Positions 1-6,241 of a stretch of 6,640 nt of DNA are shown in pieces. Made by a program: the position numbers and the translations under genes. The stretch comes from Lachnospiraceae bacterium. GTDB taxonomy: Bacteria; Bacillota; Clostridia; Lachnospirales; Lachnospiraceae. Each line of letters starts with the position of its first letter. The first letter of the stretch is position 1. The notes below the pieces were generated by a model. It was not told where the DNA came from. It did not search any database and saw only the letters and a list, made by a program, of their open reading frames with translations. Where the stretch lies: assembly GCA_017958465.1 (NCBI GenBank), contig JAGDCQ010000160.1, positions 1 through 6,640 on the forward strand. The letters run 5' to 3'.

Positions 1-1
1 C

Positions 2-289
2 AATGCGCTGTTCACAGAGTTTGATATGTCAGCAACGTTTGCAAGCTCTTACGCTAAGAGCTACGCCATGATAATGCAGGCCATGACCCTTGACGAGGGC
101 CTCTACGGCTACAACGTCAACGCTTCCGGGCGACGGTGCGCTTCAACAGTGTTCATCATGATCGTTTCGGGACTTGTGCTCTACCTTGTTTACGGCGTCG
201 GGGCAAGAGACCTTAGCGAGCGGCTGGAGGCTAAAAAGAAGAGGAAAGCTTTCTTTGCAAAGATCTTCCGGAAAAAAGCGGCCGCCTGA
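2..289 (+). CDS. C-terminal part of an unidentified membrane protein
   Basis: The frame is open to the left edge of the window, so this is read as the 3' end of a longer gene, although an ATG at 26 could start a short 87-residue protein. No ribosome binding site precedes that ATG. About 95 residues are visible. A hydrophobic stretch rich in Val, Leu, Ile and Gly (around STVFIMIVSGLVLYLVYGVG) is one clear transmembrane segment. It is followed by a strongly basic tail (EAKKKRKAFFAKIFRKKAAA), which by the positive-inside rule should be cytoplasmic. The part before the segment is polar and aromatic (LYGYNVNASGRR) and is probably extracellular. I do not recognise the family, and too little is visible to assign a function. 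It is co-oriented with the next gene 47 bp downstream and no convincing terminator lies between them, so the two may be co-transcribed. Confidence 0.6.
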   Translation, partial: NALFTEFDMSATFASSYAKSYAMIMQAMTLDEGLYGYNVNASGRRCASTVFIMIVSGLVLYLVYGVGARDLSERLEAKKKRKAFFAKIFRKKAAA

Positions 290-325
290 TGCTTTGCGTA
301 AGGCGAAACTGTATTCTGTTTTGAC

Positions 326-330
326 AGGAG
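326..330 (+). promoter_or_regulatory. Ribosome binding site of the 337 gene
   Basis: AGGAG lies 6 nt before the ATG at 337. It decides the start, because the next in-frame ATG at 364 (residue 10, beginning MRGIPW) has no purine-rich site upstream. Confidence 0.8.
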
Positions 331-336
331 AAAAAG

Positions 337-1020
337 ATGGGAAACGAAAACGGTACATGGATAATGCGCGGGATCCCCTGGCGGGCGAAAGGGTGCCTGC
401 ATTCGGCGGAGGATGCCATAGCATTTATCGAAAAGACGGGCTTTTGTCCGCTTTTCAAGAATGATATCGAGGGGTTTTCGCTCGAGGAGCACACAGCTCC
501 CGACTACTGGTGGAGCGGCGATGAGAAGCGCGATCCCTGGGAGTGGCGCGAGCAGATAGCAAGGAGCGGCAAGGTTTGCTACGGCAAATTCTTCGACAAG
601 AAGGCAGGTTTTATCTCGAAAGAGTGGCTGCCCGTATTTGCCAATTACCGCCGTAACGGCTATGATTTCGACGCCCGTTACGAGGACGGCCTTGCGTCCA
701 TGCGCGAAAAGAAGATAATGGACCTTTTTGATTCCAATGAGCTGTTTTCAAATGTTGTCAAGCACCTTGCAGGCTTTGGAAAGGACGGAGAGAAGGGCTT
801 CGAAGGCACTATCACGTCCCTTCAGATGCAGCTTTACCTTTGCGTGAGGGATTTCAGGCAGAGAACAAACAAGAAAGGGGAGCCTTACGGATGGCCCGTG
901 GCTGTTTATACCACGCCTGAGCACCTTTTCGGTGAGAAGCTGATAGCTTCCGGGTACAAAGAGGATCCGGCAAAGTCAAAGGAAAAGGTGAAAAAACACA
1001 TAAAAGAGCTTTGGGGGTAA
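337..1020 (+). CDS. Conserved uncharacterised protein, AlkZ-related type
   Basis: A complete 227-residue soluble protein with no signal peptide or membrane segment. It is rich in aromatic and charged residues, with recognisable blocks: APDYWWSGD (residues about 54-62), DPWEWREQIARSG, YGKFFDKKAGFIS, FANYRRNGYDFDARYEDG, a LQMQLYLCVRDF segment near 162-173, and NKKGEPYGWPVAVYTTPEHL near 178-197. The tail is lysine-rich (KSKEKVKKHIKELW). These blocks match my memory of a small family in Clostridia that automated annotation calls AlkZ-related, after the AlkZ/YcaQ DNA glycosylases. I cannot confirm that relationship, and the Q-x-Q in LQMQ should not be taken as the glycosylase QxQ motif without a structural alignment. 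The biochemical role is unknown. The start at 337 is fixed by AGGAG 6 nt upstream. The gene may be co-transcribed with the membrane protein before it, and it converges on the large minus-strand gene. Confidence 0.85.
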   Translation: MGNENGTWIMRGIPWRAKGCLHSAEDAIAFIEKTGFCPLFKNDIEGFSLEEHTAPDYWWSGDEKRDPWEWREQIARSGKVCYGKFFDKKAGFISKEWLPVFANYRRNGYDFDARYEDGLASMREKKIMDLFDSNELFSNVVKHLAGFGKDGEKGFEGTITSLQMQLYLCVRDFRQRTNKKGEPYGWPVAVYTTPEHLFGEKLIASGYKEDPAKSKEKVKKHIKELWG

Positions 1021-1083
1021 CCTTGAAAAGGGATAACCTTGAAGAGTGAAAAATGATAAAATCAGAAAAGTGATAAGACCGGA

Positions 1084-1127
1084 AAAGGCCGGCGTTTCCG
1101 CGGATTGCGGAGCGCCGGTCTTTCTTT
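1084..1127. terminator. Intrinsic terminator between convergent genes
   Basis: A strong hairpin: AAAGGCCGGCG (1084-1094) pairs with CGCCGGTCTTT (1113-1123), including one G-T wobble. An inner TCCGC (1097-1101) / GCGGA (1107-1111) closes a five-base loop. The descending arm runs into a T-rich TTTCTTT tail, so it is a good rho-independent terminator for the plus-strand gene ending at 1020. On the minus strand the arm ends in CTTTTCC, so it may also stop the large gene that ends at 1162, but the T tract is weaker there. Confidence 0.8.
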
Positions 1128-1161
1128 GCCGTCAAATCGAGCAGGAGTCAGCCTGCCCGGT

Positions 1162-4100
1162 TTATGAGTTTGCTGCCACTGCCTTTTTTGCAGCGGAAAG
1201 CATGAGTTTGATCCTGTTGAGCTGGTTAACTTCGCTTGCACCGGGGTCGTAGTCAACGGCAACTATGTTGCTGCCCGGGTAGCAGCGGCGAAGCTCCTTG
1301 ATAACGCCTTTTCCGACGATGTGGTTTGGCAGGCAGGCAAAGGGCTGTGCACAGATGATACCGTTCACGCCGGACTTTAAGAGCTCGACCATCTCGCCGG
1401 TAAGGAACCAGCCTTCGCCGGTCTGGTTGCCTACGGAAACTATCGGGGATGCGTATTTAGCAAGCTCCCTGATGTGCGGCACGGGGCTGAAACGCTTGCT
1501 TTCCTTCAGGGCTTCGTTCATTTCTTTTCGCATGAAATCTATGGCTCTGATCGCAAAACGCCCGATGATCGCATCCTTCTTAGGCTTTCCAAGGTACTTG
1601 TACTTGTATTCGTCATCATAGAAACCGTAGCTGAAAAAGTCCAAAAGGTCCGGAACAACGGCTTCGGCGCCTTCTGCTTCCAGAAGGTCCACAACGTGGT
1701 TGTTTGCTGCGGGCAGGAACTTTACAAGGATCTCGCCAACAACGCCTACACGTGGCTTTTTGACGGTCTCGTCAAGCTCGATCCTGTCAAAATCCTTTAT
1801 TATCGCTTTGACATTCTTCTTAAAGGCGGAAATACTGCCTTTTTGCAGTTGTTCTATGCAGCGGTCTTCCCATTCTTTGTGGAGCTTGTTTACTGAGCCC
1901 GCAACCTTTTCGTAAGGTCTTGTGCGGTAAACCACGCGCATGAAAAGATCGCCGTAGATGAGGGCTTCGACAGCTTTTATCAGCAGCTTTGCCGTAGGCT
2001 TAAAGCCAGGGTTCTTCTCAAGTCCCTTTGTGCTCAGCGAAACTACCGGTATCTGCCCCATCCCTGCTCGTGCGAGCGCGCGGCGGATGAAACCGATGTA
2101 GTTTGTGGCCCTGCAGCCGCCGCCTGTCTGCGTTATGAGGACTGCGGTCTTTGAAAGGTCGTATTCCCCGGAAAGCAAGGCATCCATCAGCTGGCCGACA
2201 ACGATGAGCGAAGGGAAGCAGGCGTCGTTATTTACGTATTTAAGGCCTGTGTCTATAGCTCGGCGGTTATCGTTTGGAAGGATCACGAGGTTGTAGCCGC
2301 CGCTTTGCAAAACGGATTCCACCATCTTGAAGTGGATGGGTGACATCTGGGGGCAGATGATGGTGTAGTTTTTGCGCATCTCTTTTGTGAAGATCACGCG
2401 GTTGTGGACAGGAGAGTGCACCGGCGCTTCGTACTTCTTCTCACGGCGGTCGCGTATCGCCGAAAGGAGCGAGCGGATGCGGATCTTTACCGCGCCAAGG
2501 TTGCTTATCTCGTCTATTTTCAATACGGTGTAGATCTTGCCCGCGGCCGACAGGATGTCGTTTACGCCGTCGGTGGTAACTGCATCGAGGCCGCAGCCGA
2601 AGGAGTTCAGCTGCACGAGCTCGAGGTTTTTCTGCTTTGCGACGTAGGAAGCTGCTGCGTAAAGGCGCGAGTGGTACATCCACTGGTCGACGACGATCAT
2701 CGGGCGCTCAACCGTGCCAAGGTGCGAGATGCTGTCCTCAGTGAGCACGGCCGCTCCGTAGGTGTTGATAAGCTCCGGGATGCCGTGGTTGATCTCCGGA
2801 TCGATGTGATAAGGCCTTCCGGCCAGCACAATGCCAGTTTTTCCGGTCCTTTGCAGGTAAGCTATTGTTTCCTCACCCTTTGCTTTAACGTCGTTTCTTG
2901 CGCGCTCGAGCTCTCTCCAGGCCATAAGTGCGGCGTTGCGCACTTCATAGTCGGCAATGCCAAGCTCCGAGAAGATCTCAACAAGGCGCTTTGAAACGAT
3001 TGCTTCGCTTTCAAGCGATATGAAGGGGTTCATGTAAGTGATCGAGGGGTCGCGAAGCTCCTCCACGTTATTCTTTATGTTTTCGCCGTAAGAGGTTACG
3101 ATCGGGCAATTGTAGTGGTTTCCTGTGTTTTTGATCTCCTTGCGTTCGTAAGGGATGCAGGGGTAGAAGATGAACTTTACGTCATTCTTCAACAGCCACT
3201 GGATGTGCCCGTGCACAAGCTTTGCGGGGTAACACTCGGATTCGCTCGGGATCGACTCGATGCCCAGCTCATAGATCTTATGGGATGAAAGCGGCGAAAG
3301 GACTACTTTGTAGCCGAGCGTTGTAAAGAACGTGTGCCAGAACGGGTAGTTCTCGTACATGTTCAGCACGCGCGGAATGCCGACCGTACCGCGCTTTGCG
3401 GCCTCGTCGGACAGCGGCTCGTAGTCGAAAACGCGCTTAAGCTTGTATTCAAAGAGGTTTGGCAGGTTTTCTTTGTTCTTTTCGCGCCCGATGCCGCGTT
3501 CGCAGCGGTTTCCGGACACAAATTGCCTTCCTCCCGTGAATTTGTTGATCGTGAGCAGGCAGCTGTTCGTACAACCCTTGCAGCGCGTCATCGATGTCTC
3601 GAAACGAAGCTCCGCAAGGTCTTTTTCGCTTATAAGTGTGGGCTCTTCGCCGTGATAGTGCTTCTTTGCGACAAGCGCAGCGCCGAAAGCACCCATGATA
3701 CCTGCGATGTCGGGCCTTACGGCAGGCATTCCCGAAACCTTCTCGAATGCGCGTAAAACCGCGTCATTGTAGAAGGTTCCGCCCTGAACGACAACATTTT
3801 TACCAAGGTCCTTCGCATCTGTAAGCTTAATGACCTTAAACAGGGCGTTTTTAATGACGGAATACGCAAGGCCGGCGGAAATATCGGAAACATCCGCGCC
3901 TTCCTTTTGCGCCTGCTTTACCTTTGAATTCATAAAGACAGTGCAGCGGGTGCCGAGATCAACGGGGTTCTTGGCGAACAGCGCGATCTTGGCAAAGTCC
4001 GCAACCTCGTAGTTAAGGGATTTTGCGAAGGTCTCGATAAAGGAGCCGCACCCCGAGGAGCAGGCCTCGTTAAGCTGGACGCTGTCGATGGTCTTATTTT

Positions 4101-5466
4101 TTATGCGGATGCACTTCATATCCTGCCCGCCGATGTCAAGGATGCAGTCCACATCGGGATCAAAGAACGAAGCCGCGTTGTAGTGCGCGATAGTCTCTAC
4201 TTCGCCTTCTTCAAGCATCAGGGCGGATTTTATGAGCTGCTCACCGTAGCCTGTCGCACAGGAACGGACTATCCTTGCGCCTTCCGGGAGCAGGGAGTAG
4301 ATCTCTTTCAGGGATCGGATCGCGGTCTTAAGCGGGCTTCCGCTGTTGTTGCTGTAGAAGGAGTAGAGCAGGGAGCCGTCCTCACCGATGAGAGCGGTCT
4401 TTGTGGTGGTGGAACCTGCATCGATACCGAGGAAACAGCGCCCTTTGTAGTTTTCGAGAGGAAAACGGCGGACGTTGCTTTTGTCGTGGCGGGCCTTGAA
4501 GGTGCAATACTCGTCCTCGTCGGCAAAGAGGGGCTCCATGCGGTTTACTTCAAAAGCCATTTCTATGCCTGTTTCAAGGGTGTTTACAAGGCTGCCAAGA
4601 CTTTTTGCGGAGGACCGTACTTCTTCTTTTGCGCTTACCACAGGGGATTGCACACCTTCGCCTGCGCTTACCGCAGGGGCGTTTTCACTCTCGCCTGCGC
4701 TCATTGCGGAACCGATAGCCGCAAAGAGGTGAGAGTTCTCCGGCGCAATCGTGGTTTCCGGGGTGAGTTTTAAGGTGCGCACGAACGCTGCCTTAAGCTC
4801 TGTCAGGAAGTGGAGCGGACCACCTAAAAACGCTACATTTCCGCGGATAGGCTTTCCGCAGGCAAGGCCGGAGATAGTCTGGTTTACCACAGCCTGGAAG
4901 ATGGAGGCCGCAAGGTCGGGCTTTGTCGCCCCTTCGTTGATGAGGGGCTGGATATCCGACTTTGCAAAAACACCGCAGCGCGCGGCTATGGGGTAGATCG
5001 CCTTGAAATCTTTTGCGTATTCGTTGAGGCCTGCTGCGTCTGTACGCAGGAGTGTAGCCATCTGGTCGATGAATGAGCCTGTGCCGCCGGCGCAGATTCC
5101 GTTCATTCGCTCCTCGAGACCGCCTGTGAAGTATATGATCTTAGCGTCTTCGCCACCGAGCTCGATCGCGACGTCAGTCTGCGGAGCGTAGTGTTCAAGG
5201 GCCTTTGCGACGGCAACTACTTCCTGGACGAACGGCAAGTCCAGATGTTTTGCGATGGTTAGACCACCGGAGCCGGTGATGTTTGCGGTAATGTCCGCTT
5301 CCCCGAGGCTTTCGTATGCCTTTTTCAGAAGACTCGCAAGTGTTGACTGTATGTTTGCAAAGTGCCTCTCATAGTCGGAAAAGAGGAGTGTTCCTTTTTC
5401 GTCGAGTATGGCGACTTTAACAGTTGTCGAGCCTATATCTATTCCCAAGTTGTATTTTTGTATCAT
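1162..5466 (-). CDS. Giant tandem acyl-CoA dehydratase activase-related protein
   Basis: A 1434-residue cytoplasmic protein of the BadF/BadG/BcrA/BcrD and HgdC activator type. ATP-driven activators of this group inject a low-potential electron into 2-hydroxyacyl-CoA dehydratases or benzoyl-CoA reductases. Domain 1 (about 1-255) has the phosphate loop GIDIGSTTVK (8-17), GGED (104-107) and CAGGTGSF with C125, plus C164 (AARCGVF). Domain 2 (about 345-600) has GIDAGSTTTK (347-356), GGQDMK (446-451), C469/C473 (NEACSSGCGSF) and C508 (GTRCTVF). Each domain therefore keeps the two cysteines that in HgdC bridge a 4Fe-4S cluster between subunits. CKGCTNSC (629-636) and C655 follow, then a DUF2229-like region (about 695-910) with ECYPAKL. 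The C-terminal third has NNDACFP, QTGGGCRA and PFACLPNHIVGKG, and resembles dehydratase subunit B. This fusion is a known but functionally undefined clostridial family of about 1400 residues. No dehydratase genes are adjacent. The chosen ATG has AAAAGG 6 nt upstream. An in-frame TTG at 5484 would add six residues but has no binding site. Confidence 0.93.
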   Translation of the reverse strand: MIQKYNLGIDIGSTTVKVAILDEKGTLLFSDYERHFANIQSTLASLLKKAYESLGEADITANITGSGGLTIAKHLDLPFVQEVVAVAKALEHYAPQTDVAIELGGEDAKIIYFTGGLEERMNGICAGGTGSFIDQMATLLRTDAAGLNEYAKDFKAIYPIAARCGVFAKSDIQPLINEGATKPDLAASIFQAVVNQTISGLACGKPIRGNVAFLGGPLHFLTELKAAFVRTLKLTPETTIAPENSHLFAAIGSAMSAGESENAPAVSAGEGVQSPVVSAKEEVRSSAKSLGSLVNTLETGIEMAFEVNRMEPLFADEDEYCTFKARHDKSNVRRFPLENYKGRCFLGIDAGSTTTKTALIGEDGSLLYSFYSNNSGSPLKTAIRSLKEIYSLLPEGARIVRSCATGYGEQLIKSALMLEEGEVETIAHYNAASFFDPDVDCILDIGGQDMKCIRIKNKTIDSVQLNEACSSGCGSFIETFAKSLNYEVADFAKIALFAKNPVDLGTRCTVFMNSKVKQAQKEGADVSDISAGLAYSVIKNALFKVIKLTDAKDLGKNVVVQGGTFYNDAVLRAFEKVSGMPAVRPDIAGIMGAFGAALVAKKHYHGEEPTLISEKDLAELRFETSMTRCKGCTNSCLLTINKFTGGRQFVSGNRCERGIGREKNKENLPNLFEYKLKRVFDYEPLSDEAAKRGTVGIPRVLNMYENYPFWHTFFTTLGYKVVLSPLSSHKIYELGIESIPSESECYPAKLVHGHIQWLLKNDVKFIFYPCIPYERKEIKNTGNHYNCPIVTSYGENIKNNVEELRDPSITYMNPFISLESEAIVSKRLVEIFSELGIADYEVRNAALMAWRELERARNDVKAKGEETIAYLQRTGKTGIVLAGRPYHIDPEINHGIPELINTYGAAVLTEDSISHLGTVERPMIVVDQWMYHSRLYAAASYVAKQKNLELVQLNSFGCGLDAVTTDGVNDILSAAGKIYTVLKIDEISNLGAVKIRIRSLLSAIRDRREKKYEAPVHSPVHNRVIFTKEMRKNYTIICPQMSPIHFKMVESVLQSGGYNLVILPNDNRRAIDTGLKYVNNDACFPSLIVVGQLMDALLSGEYDLSKTAVLITQTGGGCRATNYIGFIRRALARAGMGQIPVVSLSTKGLEKNPGFKPTAKLLIKAVEALIYGDLFMRVVYRTRPYEKVAGSVNKLHKEWEDRCIEQLQKGSISAFKKNVKAIIKDFDRIELDETVKKPRVGVVGEILVKFLPAANNHVVDLLEAEGAEAVVPDLLDFFSYGFYDDEYKYKYLGKPKKDAIIGRFAIRAIDFMRKEMNEALKESKRFSPVPHIRELAKYASPIVSVGNQTGEGWFLTGEMVELLKSGVNGIICAQPFACLPNHIVGKGVIKELRRCYPGSNIVAVDYDPGASEVNQLNRIKLMLSAAKKAVAANS
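4603..4701 (-). repeat. Three 33-bp tandem repeats encoding an interdomain linker
   Basis: Inside the activase gene, residues 256-288 fall into three 11-residue units: SAGESENAPAV, SAGEGVQSPVV and SAKEEVRSSAK. At DNA level the units are 33 bp and visibly alike, each containing GCGCTTACCGCAGGGG or a close variant on the plus strand (the unit nearest the start codon is the most diverged). They lie exactly between the first ATPase domain and the segment leading to the second, and read as a flexible Ala/Ser/Glu linker grown by in-frame duplication. Confidence 0.8.
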
Positions 5467-5472
5467 GTTGAA

Positions 5473-5478
5473 CCTTTT
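5473..5478 (-). promoter_or_regulatory. Ribosome binding site of the activase gene
   Basis: On the minus strand AAAAGG lies 6 nt before the ATG at 5466. It supports that ATG over the in-frame TTG at 5484, which is preceded only by the CAGCCGGCTGCACGCT sequence. Confidence 0.75.
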
Positions 5479-5490
5479 AGCCAAAGCGTG

Positions 5491-5500
5491 CAGCCGGCTG
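5491..5500. promoter_or_regulatory. 10-bp palindrome in the activase leader
   Basis: CAGCCGGCTG is a perfect palindrome in the predicted 5' untranslated leader of the activase gene, between the start site near 5518 and the ribosome binding site. It could be a protein binding site or chance; nothing else supports a role. Confidence 0.3.
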
Positions 5501-5524
5501 TCTTTCTAAACCAAAATCAGAGTA

Positions 5525-5553
5525 ATTATATGCTATGAAGGCAACCAATGCAA
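5525..5553 (-). promoter_or_regulatory. Sigma-A-type promoter of the activase gene
   Basis: On the minus strand a -35 box TTGCAT (5553-5548) and a perfect -10 box TATAAT (5530-5525) are separated by exactly 17 bp. The expected start is near 5518, which gives a leader of about 50 nt before the ATG at 5466. There is no other gene upstream on this strand, so the activase is probably transcribed alone from here. Confidence 0.8.
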
Positions 5554-5566
5554 GTTTTTTTCATAG
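5533..5566. promoter_or_regulatory. Inverted repeat around the activase -35 box (candidate operator)
   Basis: CTATGAA at 5533-5539 and TTCATAG at 5560-5566 are perfect 7-bp inverted copies, 20 bp apart. One lies inside the promoter spacer and the other just upstream of the -35 box, where a bound regulator would affect polymerase access. No regulator is encoded in the window and the family is unknown. Confidence 0.4.
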
Positions 5567-5582
5567 TTGGCTTGATAATTGC

Positions 5583-5898
5583 GGGGGGGACTTGAACCAA
5601 GGACAGGTTTGTGGTTGTACGGCTAGGCCGCCCCTCCGAAGTGGATGGACATGGGTATGCTTACTTACAGCTCCGCGACTAAGGTCCTTCCGGCGTCTCG
5701 CTTAACGGGCCCTTAGCGGTGTAACCGCACGGTCCCTACTCGACTTGGAACGACCTAAGTGCTACGCCTAGTCGTAAGCACACCCATGTTCTCCATTCTG
5801 CGGGGCGGCCTCGCCGGATTGCGACCGCATTGGTCCTGTCCGGGACAGAACTTAAAGAATAGTCGACAGGTTGAAATTGACCCATAGAACCGTCCCCT
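5583..5898. repeat. Nested inverted-repeat element of about 315 bp, GGGGAC ends
   Basis: A gene-free block folds back on itself at several nested levels. The ends are a G tract plus AC (5583-5591) and GTCCCC (5892-5897). Inside these, GGACAGG (5601-5607) pairs with CCTGTCC (5835-5841), CGGC (5620-5623) with GCCG (5813-5816), and GGCCGCCCC (5626-5634) with GGGGCGGCC (5802-5810). ACATGGGTATGCTTAC (5649-5664) pairs with 5774-5789 with one mismatch. ACTAAGGTCCTTCC (5678-5691) pairs with 5747-5760 with two mismatches, GGGCC (5707-5711) with GGTCC (5731-5735) through one G-T, and GCGGT (5716-5720) with ACCGC (5724-5728). The mismatch in the 16-bp stem is A-C on the plus strand but G-U on the minus strand, whereas the 5709/5733 pair favours plus, so transcript orientation is undecided. 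It could be a miniature non-autonomous mobile element or a structured RNA gene. I recall the end sequence GGGGACGGTTCT from repeats in Firmicutes genomes but cannot place it. No open reading frame here looks real. Confidence 0.65.
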
Positions 5899-5905
5899 GG
5901 TAGTG

Positions 5906-6241
5906 AAAAAGAGAATGATACAGGCAAAAGCGGGGAAAATGCAAATCTGCCTGTATATGTCATCGCATTTTGAGGTGTGAAATCTGGATTTGTACAGGCA
6001 AATCCCCGGGAACACGGTTTTTGCCTGTACTTGAATTGCAGACATAAGCCAAAAACACCAAGCGCGGCCGATCACTTGGCAAAATATGTGTGTAAGAATG
6101 CTCTATCATACAGGCAAAATGGCCAAAAATGCAAAAATGCCTGTATGAAGCATAAAAAAGATAGACCGAGATGGGGATATGTGTACAGGCAAAACAGGCA
6201 AAAACACAAATCTGCCTGTATGAACAGGAAACAATGAGATC
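5906..6241. repeat. Superunit A: four 39-nt hairpins with TACAGGCA arms
   Basis: Four hairpins of identical length (39 nt: 9-nt arms, 21-nt loop) lie at 5918-5956, 5992-6030, 6108-6146 and 6183-6221. Every 5' arm is (A/G)TACAGGCA and every 3' arm is TGCCTGTA(T/C). The only non-Watson-Crick arm pair is the outer G-T of the fourth. The third extends to 11 perfect pairs (6106-6148). Start-to-start spacings are 74, 116 and 75 bp. The unit opens with AAAAAGAGAATG, and its spacers and loops align one-to-one with those of the next superunit, so the two are ancient duplicates. No believable gene is present; open frames across it are only translated repeats. The strand carrying any transcript is unclear, although the G-T outer pairs fit the plus strand. 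Confidence 0.9.

Noticed and set aside
283..305. Terminator between the first two plus-strand genes
   Set aside because: CGCCT (283-287) and AGGCG (301-305) make only a 5-bp stem with no T tract after it.
2404..4773. Long plus-strand frames opposite the activase gene (for example 2404-2994 and 4183-4773)
   Set aside because: They are antisense shadows of a strongly conserved coding region, with no ribosome binding sites or recognisable domains.
5467..5484. TTG start at 5484 for the activase gene
   Set aside because: It has no ribosome binding site, while the ATG at 5466 has AAAAGG at ideal spacing and the residues gained (LAKRFN) lie before the conserved phosphate-loop start.
5581..5600. 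tRNA or tmRNA 3' end on the minus strand (GGTTCAAGTCCCCCCGC)
   Set aside because: The TTCAAGT loop resembles a T loop, but its stem would pair CTTGG with CCCCC, and no matching acceptor, anticodon or D arm can be drawn.
5713..5740. T-box antiterminator (AGCGGTGTAACCGC followed by CGGTCCCT)
   Set aside because: The resemblance to AGGGTGGNACCGCG is partial, the segment is better explained as the tip of the nested inverted repeat, and no aminoacyl-tRNA synthetase or amino-acid gene follows.
5626..5810. 6S RNA (a long hairpin of about 185 nt)
   Set aside because: The size and rod shape fit, but I cannot identify the required open central bubble flanked by conserved closing stems, and the pairing continues well outside this interval. 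Left as an unassigned structured element.
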